Source: Nemertoderma westbladi
Taxonomy: Eukaryota > Xenacoelomorpha > Nemertodermatida > Nemertodermatidae
Reading direction: 5' to 3'
NCBI GenBank assembly: GCA_032718475.1
Contig: JAUCBJ010005712.1
Coordinates: 1-64,000 of the forward strand
Length of the DNA stretch: 64,000 nucleotides
Below the pieces are notes generated by a model. It had not been told where the DNA came from and searched no databases. It saw only the letters and a list, made by a program, of their open reading frames with translations. Numbering within the stretch: the first letter of the stretch is position 1; every line of letters begins with the position of its first letter. This document shows positions 34,229 to 46,285 of the stretch, piece by piece. Position numbers and translations under genes: made by a program.

Positions 34229-37200
34229 ATGTCAGGAATTATACAGGTTTGGAAATCTACCATAACGGCAGATTACTATGTAGGTGCGTTGTCCACACCC
34301 CAGGATAAATTAGGAGAACAAAGTATAAGGTCAGTAAAAATGGTGGCTATAAGGAACTTCGCTACTACCCAAGTAGAACCTTATAACTGGGACGAGGACG
34401 AGAGCATCCAACAACTTAAGATACCTCGATTCCAGACAGATTATCCTGGAGTGCAAATACTCATCGGCCAAAACGCGCATGAGGCGCTCGAGACATTGGA
34501 GAAATGGCCTGCTCAACCGCAGCCACTACAAACCTATGCGGTAAGAACTAGAGTAGGTTGGTACTTTACTGGCCCTTCCCGCAGAACTCTCGAAGAGAGA
34601 CTACCACAAGAACGAATATACCAAGTAAATGATTGGGAAGTGGAGAGCAGTGAGGTGGACGAACTAACTGAGGGAACACCATACTCCTCAGATAATGACG
34701 ACATCTACCAACTCTTCGATGAAGAGAACACAATCGACCTACTTACAGAAAACAAAATTTGGAAAAACCAGGTGAACCTATGTCAACTGATTCGCCCATC
34801 GGGACCCATTGATTACAATGACGAACTCAATGATGAGATAGAGCGCTACAACGCTAGAACTCGGGACGAACTCACCGTACGATTCTTTACTCAAGAATTG
34901 GTAGAGCCCAATTCATACGATAAGGCCCTATCGATAGAAGAAGAAAGAGCCAAGCAAATCCAGGAAACAACTACACGTTTTTTAAAAGATCAAGGTAGAT
35001 ATGAAATCGGCCTACCATTTCGAAAACGAGAACCTAGATTTATAAATAACAGACCCTTGGCAGAGAAAAGAATCACTCAATTACATCGACGCCTTACGGC
35101 AAATGCTTCAGCTAAAGAAATGTACCAAACTCAGTTGAAGAAATTTATCACACAGGGATACGCAGAGCGAGTACCGGAAGGAACACCAATAACTGAGAAA
35201 ACGTATTACTTAACACATCATTACGTTCCCAAACCCGGTAAACCCCATGAAGTACGAGTCGTATTCGATGGCTCCGCTCTATATATGGGCCAATCCCTCA
35301 ATTCCGAGTTGTTACCAGGACCCAACTTACTCCAATCCTTGTTGGGAATACTTTTAAGATTAAGACAATATTCCATCGCGTTCGCCTCCGATATAGAAGG
35401 AATGTTCTTACAAGTCAAGGCGCTGGATAGAGATAGAGACAGCCTAAGATTTCTGTGGTGGCCTGAAGGAGATCTCAACCAGAAACCGGTAGAGTACTGG
35501 ATGACTATCCAGGCTTTTGGGATCATATCAAGCCCTTCCAATGCCTGCTCCGTGGTGCGGACCACTGCGAATGACAACCGGGACACCTTCTCAAAAGAGG
35601 TGATAGATAACATCAAACGTGATATATACATGGACGACAATTTAAAGTCCCTTCCATCAGTAGAAGAAGCCATTGATGTCGCGAAAGGAACGGTAGAGTG
35701 TTTGAAAAGAGGTGGATTTCGACTGACGAAATTCACCAGCAACTCCCATGAGTTTCTGGAAGCGATACCGGTAGAAGACCGAGGAACGAAAGACCTAGAC
35801 TTAATAAAGGACAATCTTCCAGAAACCAAGACGCTTGGCTTGAAGTGGGACACAGAAAGAGATATCCTGTTTTTTCAGCTAAAACAGCAAGATAATCCAG
35901 TTCGGACCAAACGGATTTGTTTAAGTATCCTGAGCACTTATTTCGACCCATTGGGATTTATTAGCCCAGTTATATTGATTGCTCGGAGTTTAGTACAACA
36001 AATGTGGCTTGAAAACCACTCCTGGGACGATCCACTTAACGGAGAACTGTTAAAGAAGTGGATGAAATGGGAAGATTCTCTACCTGCCATCGAGAGCTTT
36101 GTAATTTCCCGTGCATATTTTGGTCATGTTCTCCCTACGTATTCCTATCAACTCCATGTGTTTGGAGACGCCAGCGATATGGGAATAGGTATAGTAGCAT
36201 ATCTGCGAGTCGAAACTCCGGATGGAATCAAAGTTGCCTTGGTTACCTCTAAGGCATTGATTAACAACAAGTTAAAGGTTCCTCGAGCGGAGTTAAAAGC
36301 GGCTTTACACGCTACAGCCATCGGCCGGAACGTAACAGAACAAATTGACTATCCACTGGAGAAAACTGTTTATTGGACCGACGCTTTACTCGTGTTGGAG
36401 TATATAACCAATGAAGTCTGTCAGTTCAGCGTCTTTGTTACCAACAGAGTGGCCATTATTCTTAGTCGCACAACGATAGATCAATGGAGACATTGCCCTG
36501 GTACGATTAATCCAGCCGATATCGCCTCCAGGGGAGCAACTCCACAGGAACTGATAGATACTCCAGACTGGTTGGGTGGACCCGACTTCCTGAGCAAGGA
36601 AGAGGATGAATGGCCTCCTCACCTTACTACGGCGGAGATTAGACAAGCCAAGGGAGCGGAGAAAGTCAAACCTAAAACCCGGGCGAGTAAATCGAAGTTA
36701 TTTAAACCGACGATCGATCTATCTGTATTACATACTTCCGGAAACGATGCTTCGGATCCACAATCCCTCGCCACAAATAAGTCTGTTGTGGAAATTAGAG
36801 ATAGAGATTGGAAATCTGGAATACCAGACGTCTCGCAAGGAATCTCACCCCTGCTGCAGAGAGCAATGCATCACTACAGTTCCTGGAATCGGCTCTGTAA
36901 GGCCGTCACATATTTAAGGCGATGTTTTCATCATCACTACTCCAGGACGAAGACCATTAGTGATACCGCTCCATTGACATCTGCGCAAGTTCATGTTATT
37001 AAAGATCTCCCCAATTATAAGACATCAGACCGGTTTCTAAAGGAGAAAATCAGTTACCAGGAGCATGAAGAAACCAATAAGCAGATACTGAGACTCCTGC
37101 AATGCTATGAGGATTCCGATAAGTATTTCCTGTTGTTGAGAAATCCGCAGATGCGCTTAAGGGATCGCTTCTCTAGCACAATGATGGATGGGTTAATACG

Positions 37201-37531
37201 TGTTGGAGGAAGGCTCACCAATGCGCCATTATCCTTTGACACTAAATTCCCCATACTCATTAGAAATCTTGAAGTACAAATCAAAATGATTGTAGATGTT
37301 CACAGTAAACTTTATCATGCTGGTAGAGAACGAGTTCTTAGCGAAATCCGAACTCGCTATTATTTTTATAAACCCCGTAGAGCTCTGAACCAAGTTCTTA
37401 GGAACTGCATACCCTGTAGAAAAGCATTCAGTAGGCCTTTAACACAGCGAGAGGCAGAATTACCTAGGGAACGAGTAAACTTCTATGACCACCCTTTACT
37501 AATACCGGTGTGGATTTATTTGGCCTTATAG
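34229..37531 (+). pseudogene. pol: pol of copy B: protease remainder, RT, RNase H, H2C2 finger
   Basis: 1100 codons without interruption. Approximate residues: protease remainder 1-100, RT from 330 with VVFDGS at 344, SDIEGMF at 386 and YMDD at 466, RNase H with FGDAS at 644, RAELKAAL near 688 and WTDALLV at 715. The H2C2 finger has HAGRER near 1029 and CIPC near 1060. A one-base loss near 37489 (ccaccc for ccaccaccc-type context in copy A) throws the frame just before the first integrase Asp. RT and RNase H look catalytically complete. Confidence 0.9.
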
Positions 37532-38508
37532 TATATCGTGCTAGGACTATAGTCAAGAGATGGTGTGTCATCTTCGTATGCATGACTTGTAGAGCCATCC
37601 ATCTCGATATGGTGAACGATCTATCTACCAACAGCTTCGTCTTAAGTTTACGCCGACAGATCGCTCGCTTCGGGACTAGTAATACCATGGGATCGGATAA
37701 GGGAACGAACTTCATTGGTGCCAACAACGAAATCCAGGCTTACGTGAAGGACTGGAACCAAAGACAGGTGGACGATCAGCTAAAGATAACAGCGTCTAGC
37801 TGGACCTTCAACGCCGCCGACGCCCCTTGGTGGGGAGGAAGTTGGGAGAGATTAATTAGAAGTGTCAAGACCGCATTTCACTTTATAGTGCCGTGCCGCG
37901 CGTATCTCACCGACGAACTTTTGCGGACGTTAATGGAGGAAATCGCTGCCTATCTCAACGAGAGACCGCTTATGCCAGTCTCATCGAGTCCCGATTCCCT
38001 GGAAGCGCTAACACCCGCGCACTTCCTACTGAAGAAACCTGTAGCCATGCTCCCACGATCGGAGATTGCCGACGGAGACGAATACTGCCGTCGAACTTGG
38101 CAACTTATGCAGTTGCTATCCCGTCGTTTTGCTGACCATTTCGAGAAACATTATCTGCCCACGCTACAACTTCGAACTAAGTGGTTTGCGCAGCAAGAAA
38201 ACGTCAGCGCCGGAGACATGGTGCTCATTGTAGATTCAGACCTTCCACGTAAACGGTGGCAGACAGGTCGTATCATCGAGACTCACATCTCGGATGATGG
38301 TTTAGTGCGCTCGGTAGAACTCGTCGTCATGCGGCGTAACTTCAAGAAGCCAGGCATAATCTTCGAGACGCAACAGCTCAACCGCCCAGTTGGTCGTTTA
38401 TGTTTACTGGAAAGAGACCGAGAACTCTCCGGAAACTATGGAAGGCAAGACACTCTTCCCACGACCACCTCCCTAATTCCTCAAACATCTAGGGACTCCC
38501 TAACGTAA
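37510..38508 (+). pseudogene. pol: Integrase of copy B
   Basis: It starts at the first Asp region (MDLFGL; in copy A VDLFGPI) and contains SDKGTNFIGANNE, WGGSWERLIRSVK and the DUF5641-like domain with SDLPRKRWQTGR. It ends TAA at 38506 with a Ser/Thr-rich tail like copy A. The proline after the first Asp motif is missing through a small change at 37527-37531. Confidence 0.88.
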
Positions 38509-40132
38509 TACGTCTGGAGTGGGTGCATGACTATATTATTTTATCTATTTTATTATATTTTTATATGCGAACATTATTATGTACTTTATTATAATCGTTT
38601 TATTTAATTTTATTTAGTAGAATGTTATTTTAGATTATTTAGTAGAGTAGTGCAATATATTAGTGTTTATTACGTAATTACACATAATATATTTAGTGTG
38701 ACGGCGAGAAATAATTCTTTTCCTCTTTCCTTACTGTCCGTATTATATTATAAATACGAGACTACAGTAAGATGACATGTCAGTACTTATTAAAGTACAA
38801 TAAAGCTCCTACTATATTTAAGTATTATTGGTAGGCAGAGTATTAGGAATGCAAAGTTCAGATCCTCGTGTCTCGGCTAAACCAAGCTCTGGGTAGACCT
38901 TGGAAACGACTTGCCTCTTCACACTGACATTGCTTCGTGCGATATTGCTCTTCTACCTTATATTAAATAATACATATAGTAGCGTGATGTCCCTCTAACA
39001 GTAGCGTAAAACGCAAATAAATCTGTTAAACCTTTTGACCATCTGTAATTCTAGTCGATTAAGATATCGCGGCACCCACCGATATACTTGAAAGACAAAT
39101 TCTAGAATCAGTGGTTAACGTCCCCAGACATGCTCTGGAATAAATCGGTGCCCATCTTAAATATTAATTTAATATTTATTAAAATCTGTAAAATTCAGAT
39201 CCTTTAAAATTTCAAGTCAATTAAGATATCGCAGCACTTACCGATACTCTTAAAAGACAATTTTATAGAATTAAGGATCCTAGGTCCCCAGACATGCTCT
39301 GGAATAAAATTGTGTCAATTTTACCATCAAATAATAAAATTCGCGGGAATAAATTTAAATTCATATCTTTAATTCTTTAATGAATTTAATAAATTGTCAT
39401 TTTATACAATTTATAACATTCCCAAAATTCCATTAATTAATAGATCACGGGAGCGGAGATTCATCCTATTGAGTGTATTAGAGTGCGAGAATCTCCAACA
39501 TATAGTCAATAGCCGATAAAAATTAATAAAATCATGCATAGAGAGGATATTGACAATTAAAGAATTACTATTAAATAGCATTCCAGATCTGTATGCATGA
39601 GAATTACCCTAATTCTACCGCTAGCTTTCCATAATGTCACCATAGCAACACCCACGCTAGAATTAGAAGCAAGTTAAAAGAACAATAGAAAGCTTGTCCC
39701 ATTGCATAGCATAGAGAATACATAGCACACTGTTAGTATCCAAGGATACATAGTAATAACGTGACATTCTGGAAGGCACTGACTAACGGACAAATGGCCT
39801 GTATGTGTACAATTGGTAACGGTTGTGTGGAATTTGTGCGTTTGTAGGTGAATGTTACTACTAAAGTGTGTTTACAGTAGCGAGTCGCAATTGTGAAAGT
39901 AGCCCTAACTCTACCGAAAGAACCTGAAGTGGATCCAAGACTTTGGGACGGACAGTGGAGTGACTTGTGCCGGTCATTGTTGTCGTGGTGTAGCTACACG
40001 TTGGCGAAAACACCGCGACGACGATACATCGGCGCTGAGAATCCCACTGTCCGGGGGCAGAGAGGGTAGGCAGCGACGCCCGTTCGCCTAAAGATAAACT
40101 CATTATAATATTAATAAACTCATATAGCAGAT
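38509..40132 (+). other. Post-pol spacer of copy B
   Basis: Conserved with copy A but longer, because a block of about 165 bp is duplicated: 39054-39144 and 39217-39309 both read ttaagatatcgc...ccccagacatgctctggaat. No gene is seen, apart from the same run-on stretch from 39893 as in copy A. Confidence 0.6.
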
Positions 40133-40519
40133 ATGACGGAGTTGATAGAAGATGATCTTGGTATTAGAGAGCGACATACTCTACCTTTACAAGCGTTTGT
40201 GGATAGCTTGATACGCGGTGAAGCTAATCCAACTACTACGGAGGACGATGGTTGTTATATCAAACCGCCTATGTCCCAGGAGCAACTTACGCGTGAATTG
40301 GGCTATAGAAAATTCACCGCTCGCTATACGCATCGTAATGGTACGTATATAGACTTCTTAACCACTGACCATCCTATCGATTTACACGATACGGGCGATG
40401 TAGACACCGAAAGGGAAATGGGTTTATTTAAATATCATACCCAGCGGAGTCGTAACGATAAACCGAGAATGGAACACGAGAATTCTATTCGTAAATCGAC
40501 TCGAAAGAAAAGACGTTAA
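40133..40519 (+). CDS. Accessory ORF 1 of copy B
   Basis: 128 codons, the counterpart of 15610-16008 in copy A. The first 117 or so residues align without gaps, and both start MTELIEDDLGIRER. The C-terminus differs and is strongly basic here (IRKSTRKKRR), which could serve as a nuclear localisation or nucleic-acid-binding tail. Function unknown, no recognised family. It is intact although gag, pro and int of the same element are broken. Confidence 0.6.
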   Translation: MTELIEDDLGIRERHTLPLQAFVDSLIRGEANPTTTEDDGCYIKPPMSQEQLTRELGYRKFTARYTHRNGTYIDFLTTDHPIDLHDTGDVDTEREMGLFKYHTQRSRNDKPRMEHENSIRKSTRKKRR

Positions 40520-40637
40520 AGAAGCTGATAAACGCGGTAACTCCAACGTATATTTGGAATTCTTGAGAGAAGCATTGTAACACCAAATAAATATCACCCG
40601 TTTCCTCTACAAGGCGTGCGTCTTTGGTATTATTACG

Positions 40638-41048
40638 ATGAATGCCCAAGACCCAATCAACAAACGGAAAGACATAAATACCAGCGAAGACGTTGCTTTA
40701 AACACGGTTTACTCGCTATATTCACGGAATTTTGAGCGAAACTTATTCGATGTATCACCTACGCTCTCTCGACTTGAACGCTCTTTAAGTAAACCTATGA
40801 TCAGAGTTCCGGAATACTCGATCAGACCTCCTCATTCCTTGGTTGGACCTTGGACTTTTGGTCCTAATAGTATCACGGATCCTCACGAACTGTACTCACC
40901 GTTCAGAGATCCAATGTTACCCGAACCGTTAGTCGGTGGCACTCAGGTTGTGGGCTCCCTAAATATCCGCCCATCTTACCTGGCCGGATTGGGGCACGGG
41001 CACCTGATATCGCCATTCAACCGTATAATCGGATTTTTCCCCGTTTAA
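40638..41048 (+). CDS. Middle accessory ORF of copy B
   Basis: 136 codons from ATG (MNAQDPINKRKDINTSED) to TAA. It is rich in Pro, Ser and Leu, with repeated hydrophobic/proline motifs (RPPHSLVGPWTFGPNSI). No cysteine knuckles and no similarity that I can see to the zinc-knuckle ORF that occupies this slot in copy A. After its stop another frame stays open for about 39 codons (VIKVEESVVRNELDAILQRS), so the original protein may have been longer and frameshifted. Confidence 0.4.
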   Translation: MNAQDPINKRKDINTSEDVALNTVYSLYSRNFERNLFDVSPTLSRLERSLSKPMIRVPEYSIRPPHSLVGPWTFGPNSITDPHELYSPFRDPMLPEPLVGGTQVVGSLNIRPSYLAGLGHGHLISPFNRIIGFFPV

Positions 41049-41235
41049 CACGATACAACCCGTCATCAAGGTGGAGGAGAGCGTTGTACGAAACGAGTTA
41101 GACGCTATTCTACAAAGATCAGAAAAGAAACCTACGTTTGTTCAGATAAACTTAAATTATAACAGCAAGTCCAAGCGGTAAACGGATTGGCTTTATCCCA
41201 GTTCGATTTGGAAATCCAGAATCTCTAAGACAATA

Positions 41236-41466
41236 TTGAACTTGGACGACCCTATTCTCGGCGAGAGTTTTGGACGAAAGTATCCAACGATGAGCGAAGA
41301 AAAATCAGCTCGAGGAGAAGCATATCGAAACGGCGGATACCCCGACTATAACGCTACACCTTCTGATGCAATCATATTGCACCCTTCATCCAGGAGTTAT
41401 AACCTCCTTGTAAAGTGGCTCGCCCCAAAGAGAAAAGGACTCTGGCTAGCTTTAAAAACTGCGTAA
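41236..41466 (+). pseudogene. Shared 3' tail ORF of copy B, frameshifted
   Basis: The first 55 codons (…NATPSDAIILHPSSRSY) correspond to NPTPSDAIVLHPSPRSY at the end of accessory ORF 2 of copy A. One base is missing after RSY, so the basic end encoded in copy A is lost here, although its DNA (cgccgtccgcgcaagaaag) is still present. Confidence 0.55.
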
Positions 41467-41559
41467 ACGCCGTCCGCGCAAGAAAGACTAACTGTTTAGA
41501 GTATTTATGTATATTAGAAACTGTGATTTTGTATATTTTATAGACTTAAATCCCATTTT

Positions 41560-41569
41560 CTGGGAGCGG
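41560..41569 (+). promoter_or_regulatory. Short polypurine tract of copy B
   Basis: ctgggagcgg directly before the 3' LTR, identical to copy A. Confidence 0.6.
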
Positions 41570-42799
41570 TGTAAAAGCTTTTGTGGGATATACCTGGCCC
41601 TTTTGCTTTGCAATCCAGTTCCCCCCAAGGCGCTGGAATACTCTAAAAAGCTCCCTAACTCGAATGATGTAAGCGACCGGCTGATTGGCTGATTTGCTGT
41701 ACGAGGGGCTCTTTGCTATGTTCTATCGGCCAACCAGAGCTATAGCAGCAGAGTATGCAACCAGGGCAACCGAGCGGAGTGACTCATGTTGTGTGCTGGC
41801 CAAGGGCTGCAAAAATCCTGATAGTTCGGCATTTAGACATTCGTGGAACCTGTGGAATCTGGTGTTCTGCCAATGAGAGCTTGTCCTCTCTGTGTAAAAG
41901 ATGCCTGCAACGGTGTTAGTGTCACTCTTACTCTTACAGTGTTACAGTGTTGTGTTGTTCCTCCTAGGCCAAGAACACCGGCTCTGGAATCATTTTGTTT
42001 CAGACTTTAGAAGAAACATTAGTAGGCTTAGATTATAGAACGTATAACTGTTATCAACTCAATCAACACAACTTAACAACTCATATCACAACTTACATAA
42101 CACCGCATTATTTTACTGCTATTTGCTGTCGGTTATTATATGTATCAGTTGATTGAATATTGTTATTTGGAGAATATCGATAAATAACCCAAAATCCCAA
42201 TCTTCTTGATACACTACAGGTTAGAGAGACCGGTTACATATAACAATTGCGACTTATATTATCGTGGTTTGTAGTGAATCTAATGCTATTTGATAGGCAC
42301 TACATGAGTCAATTGCTGTTCTCTTTATGTATGATCAAAATCATTGACGGTCGGCAGATTAGTGTGCAGTATTGTGCGGTACCGGTAGTGTGCATGATTG
42401 TGGCTGATAACTAAGCATTTCCTAAAGAATGCGCCTTATACGTGAATCATAAGCCTTACCGTTGTGTTTAGTATAAGTCATAGCTCTGTTTACATAGATA
42501 GAGCGCCACGTCCTAAAGGAACTGTTAATATTTCCCGAAAGTGAATAATATTCGTCAGAGATTATTTATTAACGATCAATCGAATAATACAGTAGGCTAC
42601 ACTGCAATAAAATCTAAGCCATCCGAATCCAGTTTCCCGGATATATCCAGCGGGTGAATGGACGCGCACTAGGCTGGCTTTGGCTAATGTTGTGTTTATT
42701 GGTATTAAATACTTGTCATATGCTAAAGTCGATTTATAAACCAAAAGACATATAAATTTTGGCCGGGTAAACTGCTAAAGGTCTTCAAAAGCGCGTACA
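41570..42799 (+). repeat. 3' LTR of copy B
   Basis: 1230 bp, tgtaaaagctt...gcgtaca, followed by gtgtt. It differs from the 5' LTR by about a dozen changes, including gatggctctac/gataggcactac and ctcccgggt/tttcccgga. Confidence 0.93.
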
Positions 42800-42804
42800 G
42801 TGTT
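42800..42804. repeat. Target site duplication of copy B, right
   Basis: gtgtt, identical to 27167-27171. Confidence 0.9.
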
Positions 42805-42869
42805 AAAGTAAAAGTTGTGACACCGTTACATTTGGATAGAGTATAAAAAAGTAGGAGAGGTAATGAAAT

Positions 42870-43230
42870 ATTGTGACCTCAATAATTATATTGAATTTTG
42901 TACAGTACATGTAAACTTAGAACTCGCAACAGTGGGCGTAAGGCGGACTCCGAGTGGAAGATAATTCCAAATATTGGGCGCAGCTACAGCGAAATATCGA
43001 TACAGTAGCTCTCTAGATTAAATCGTGGGATGATGGGGAGACCCTGGTCATTGGAGCGCAGTGGGCGTGGTTGATAGTGTGGATGCAAGAGATCAGTAAG
43101 ATAGGCCGGACCCATATTACTGTATTTAAGGCATACTTTACTGTATATTTCAAAAGTGCAAATTTATTATCAATACGGCGCAGAATAGGCAGCCAATGAA
43201 GATCACACAACACTGGTGTAATGTGCTCTG
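42870..43230 (-). pseudogene. LINE reverse-transcriptase C-terminus relic
   Basis: On the minus strand it reads LHWLPILRRIDNKFALLKYT and, in a shifted frame further on, FAVAAPNIWNYLPLGVRLTP. This is the hallmark C-terminal region of CR1/Jockey-like LINEs (LHWLPV..RI.FKI..L.YK, then AFSVAAP.LWNSLP). Stops and frame changes show it is long dead. Confidence 0.7.
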
Positions 43231-43342
43231 TTTTACCGAAACGTAACTTTATTTCCGAATTACGACTCTTGCCGAACGTGATAGTTGCCGAAACGCGATG
43301 TAACCACTGCGCTGCGACGTACCTGTACAGTATGTAAGTGGT

Positions 43343-43875
43343 CGCCAGGCACCCGCAGTCTGTCTGTAACTGGTCGCCAGGCGTTAGCAGTTGCCTGTAT
43401 CTGGTAGCCAGGCGCTAGCAGTCTGCCTGTAACTGGTATCCAGACGCCCGCATTCTGTCTGTAACTGGTAGCCAGGCACCAGCAGTCTGTCTGTATCTTA
43501 TGGTAGGCAGGCGCTAGCAGTCTGCCTTATCTGGTATTCAGATGCCCGCAGTCTGTCTGTAACTGGTAGCCAGGCGCCAGCAGTCTGTCTGTATCTGGTA
43601 GCCAGGCGCTAGCAGTCTGCCTGTAACTGATATCCAGACGCCCGCAGTCTGTCTGTAACTGATAGCCAGGCGCCAGCAGTTTGTCTGTATCTGGTAGCCA
43701 GGGGCCAGCAGTCTGCCTGTAACATGGTAGCCAGGTGCCAGGATTCTGTCTGTAACTGGTTGCAAGGCGCCAGCAGTCTGCCTGTAAGTGGTAGCCAGGC
43801 CCCAGCAGTCTGCCTTTAACTGGTATCCAGACGCCCACAGTCTGTCTGTAAATGGTAGCCAGTCGGCAGCAGTCT
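43343..43875. repeat. 32-bp minisatellite
   Basis: About 16 copies of ggtagccaggcgctagcagt plus ctgcctgtaact with frequent substitutions. Because 32 is not a multiple of three, open frames here have no meaning. Confidence 0.85.
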
Positions 43876-44042
43876 TTCTGTGACAGTTAATCATAAGAAT
43901 GTAATTTAAAGTGATAACTAACACACAGTGGTATCTATACTAAGGTACTAATAATTATTCTATAAAGGTCTTAATACTTGCCGCCTTTGATTGCCTTTAT
44001 GAGACGTTATTCATTGCATAAGTAATTGCCTTTGTTAAAAGT

Positions 44043-44051
44043 GTATAAATA
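44043..44051 (+). promoter_or_regulatory. TATA box of the fibrinogen-related gene
   Basis: tataaatag, 93 bp before the ATG. It fits a start of transcription around 44072, in the region aaaccattctctc. Confidence 0.6.
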
Positions 44052-44135
44052 GGAGGAGTTTTAGGCATTAAAACCATTCTCTCTCAGAAAATTATCATAA
44101 CTTTAGTTACAAAGTTATTTACAAATACTGTAAAA

Positions 44136-44192
44136 ATGTTACCCGTAAGTCTTAAACTATTTTCTCTGCTGTCAGCTCTTTTCCTACTCCAG
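44136..44192 (+). CDS. FREP-like exon 1, signal peptide
   Basis: 19 codons (MLPVSLKLFSLLSALFLLQ), a typical hydrophobic signal sequence, ending at the consensus donor cag|gtaagt in phase 0. Confidence 0.75.
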
Positions 44193-45212
44193 GTAAGTTT
44201 ATATAATGCATAAAGTATTCATTTAGCGTTGTTATCTGAATTATTCATTTAATGATTTGCTCACGTGAATAAAGAAACCCTTTATTAAGGATGTTAGATT
44301 TATTCATCAAAACAAAAAAAAATGTTTTCTCACAGAATTATTCCACAAACAGAAATTGTATTTAAACGGTTAGCATCCTATAGAGAGTGACAACGCATAC
44401 ATGACTGTGGCCAACAGCTGTTTGACTGTCTCACAAACTGTCTGTTAGTTATTCAGTTCACATTTATTTTGGTTTTTGTCCGAGTATTGCAGACTGGTTT
44501 GCTATTATTATGACCTCCCCCAGTCTGATGTGTCCGGATATCAATATTGGTTGTCCAGTTGTCCTTTTTAGTTGTCTAGTTGTCCGTATAGGTTATCCCC
44601 GTCACCACCATTTGGTCTCCCCATGTCGCGTTGGATATCCGTCTGTCCACGTCTGTTTCCCTGGCCACGTCTTATTCCCATGTCGACATTTGTTGTCCCG
44701 TTGTTCCCACACCAATTGTACCCCAACTCATGTCAGTTTTCTTGTAATATTGTAATATGTGGTGGATTTTTCAACATTTTCTAACGCAATAATTTTTATT
44801 ATCCGTTTAAATCACTCATGATGTCCTTTTTTTTTACTTTTTATGTCCTCCAGAAATTTACCGTTAGGTTCCATGCTACCGGTTTCTCTACTGCTGTTGT
44901 CCCAGGCTGCTATCAGTACCGGTATTAGTATATAGAGCACTATTTTGCAGTATTATAGCTGTATTGTTTGTACAGATGTAGGTATTAAACAGGTATTTTC
45001 GGTATTTTAGTACCGGCACCGGTACTGCTGTAGGCCTACTGTGTAGCCTTACCATTAGAATACGGTATTGGTAGGGCTACCGGCTGACCGGTTGTGCTAA
45101 TAAATTTTAAATAATTGATACAGTAGGCCAAACTGGATTGTGGAAAATGTGGATATACCTTTCAGTAAAAACTACTTATACATGTTATACCCCGTTACCG
45201 TTTCCATTTGAT

Positions 45213-45815
45213 ACCGTTACCGTTGGTTGGAAAATCCCGCCTCTGAAACATGCTCCTTTCCCTCAATTAGTTAAGTGATCGTTTATTGTTTTGGTTAGAA
45301 AATCCCGCCTCTGTAACCTGCTCCTTTCCCTTGAATAGTTAAGTGATCGTTTATTGTTTTGGTTAGAAAATCCCGCCTCTGTAACCTGCTCCTTTCCCTC
45401 AATTAGTAAAGAGATCGTTTATTGTTTTGGTTAGGAAATCCCGCCTCTGTAACCTTCTCCTTTCTCTCAATTGGTAATGTTATCGTTTATTGTTTTGGTT
45501 AGAAAATCCCGCCTCTGTAACCTGCTCATTTCCCTCAATTAGTTAAGTGATCGTTTATTGTTTTGGTTAGAAAATCCCGCCTCTGTAACCTGCTCCTTTC
45601 CCTAAATTAGTTAAGAGATTGTTTATTGTTTTGATTAGAAAATCCCGCTTCTGTAACCTGCTCCTTTCCCTAATTTAGTAAAGTGACCGTTTATTGTTTA
45701 GGTTAGAAAGGCTAACCTGTGTAACCTGCTCCTTTCCTTAATTTGGTAAAGTGACTGTTTATTGTTTTGGTTAGAAAATCCGGCCTTAACCTGCTCCAAC
45801 CAACCTTAACCAGAA
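45213..45815. repeat. About nine 68-bp tandem repeats in FREP-like intron 1
   Basis: Units read ggttagaaaatcccgcctct, then gtaacctgctcctttccctc, then aattagttaagtgatcgttt. They are degenerate at both ends. Confidence 0.85.
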
Positions 45816-45896
45816 ACAGTGAATTTTGAAAAAATGCGACTTATGGTCTTTTTACATTGCACGGCAGAGTTATTTATAATTTATTTATTATTACAG

Positions 45897-45925
45897 GCAA
45901 ATATGGACAATGTGGAGCCATTAAT
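45897..45925 (+). CDS. FREP-like exon 2 (candidate)
   Basis: 29 bp between ttattacag and gtaagt, encoding ANMDNVEPL. Splice signals are good at both ends, but the length leaves phase 2, whereas exon 3 is only open in phase 0. Either it is skipped or a base is lost. Confidence 0.4.
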
Positions 45926-46031
45926 GTAAGTTTGTTAGTTATTTTAAATTATTATTTTAAATGTAGTTTCATGCGATTTCATAGATATTGTAAGTGGTGA
46001 CAAGTTGAGATAAATTCATAAAAGTTATAAA

Positions 46032-46224
46032 ATAATTGAGTTGAGATAATGTCTGTGAGACCTCTGGTGACCAAAAAAGAAAGGGTAACAACAGTTACGA
46101 GCTTTCACCCGACAGGGCTTGATAAATGGCTTGAGAAGCCCTGTTGGGTGAAAGCTCGTAACTGTTGTTACCCTTTCTTTTTTGGTCACCAGAGGTCTCC
46201 CAGACATTATCTCAACTCAATTAT
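46032..46224. repeat. 193-bp near-perfect hairpin in FREP-like intron 2
   Basis: Two 89-base arms (46032-46120 and 46136-46224) pair with two mismatches around a 15-base loop (gataaatggcttgag). The ends read ataattgag and ctcaattat. There is no coding content. It is either a palindromic MITE or a source of long double-stranded RNA if the intron is transcribed. Confidence 0.9.
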
Positions 46225-46285
46225 GATTACTACGGTGACGAGAGCGCGACAATTTCTTAAAAGTTATAATAATATTTCCTAACAG

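Larger units (their letters stand above)
27172..42799 (+). mobile_element. BEL/Pao LTR retrotransposon, copy B (complete, disabled)
   Basis: A complete 15.6-kb insertion: LTRs of 1224 and 1230 bp, leader, gag-pol, accessory ORFs, purine tract, and gtgtt on both sides. The LTRs differ at roughly a dozen positions plus one 5-bp indel, so it is young. Lesions: TAA at 32556 in gag, a deletion near 34139 removing the protease catalytic triad, a one-base loss near 37489 before integrase, and a one-base loss near 41400 in the 3' tail ORF. It could have been moved only with proteins supplied by another copy, or was damaged after insertion. Confidence 0.95.

Noticed and set aside
43527-43924. Antisense ORFs of 103 and 128 codons over the 32-bp minisatellite
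   Set aside because: They are simple repeat translation (YRQTAGAWLP...), and frames change with each unit.
44510-44784. ORFs of 70-81 codons in intron 1 of the lectin gene
   Set aside because: Pyrimidine-rich chance frames inside a well-supported intron.
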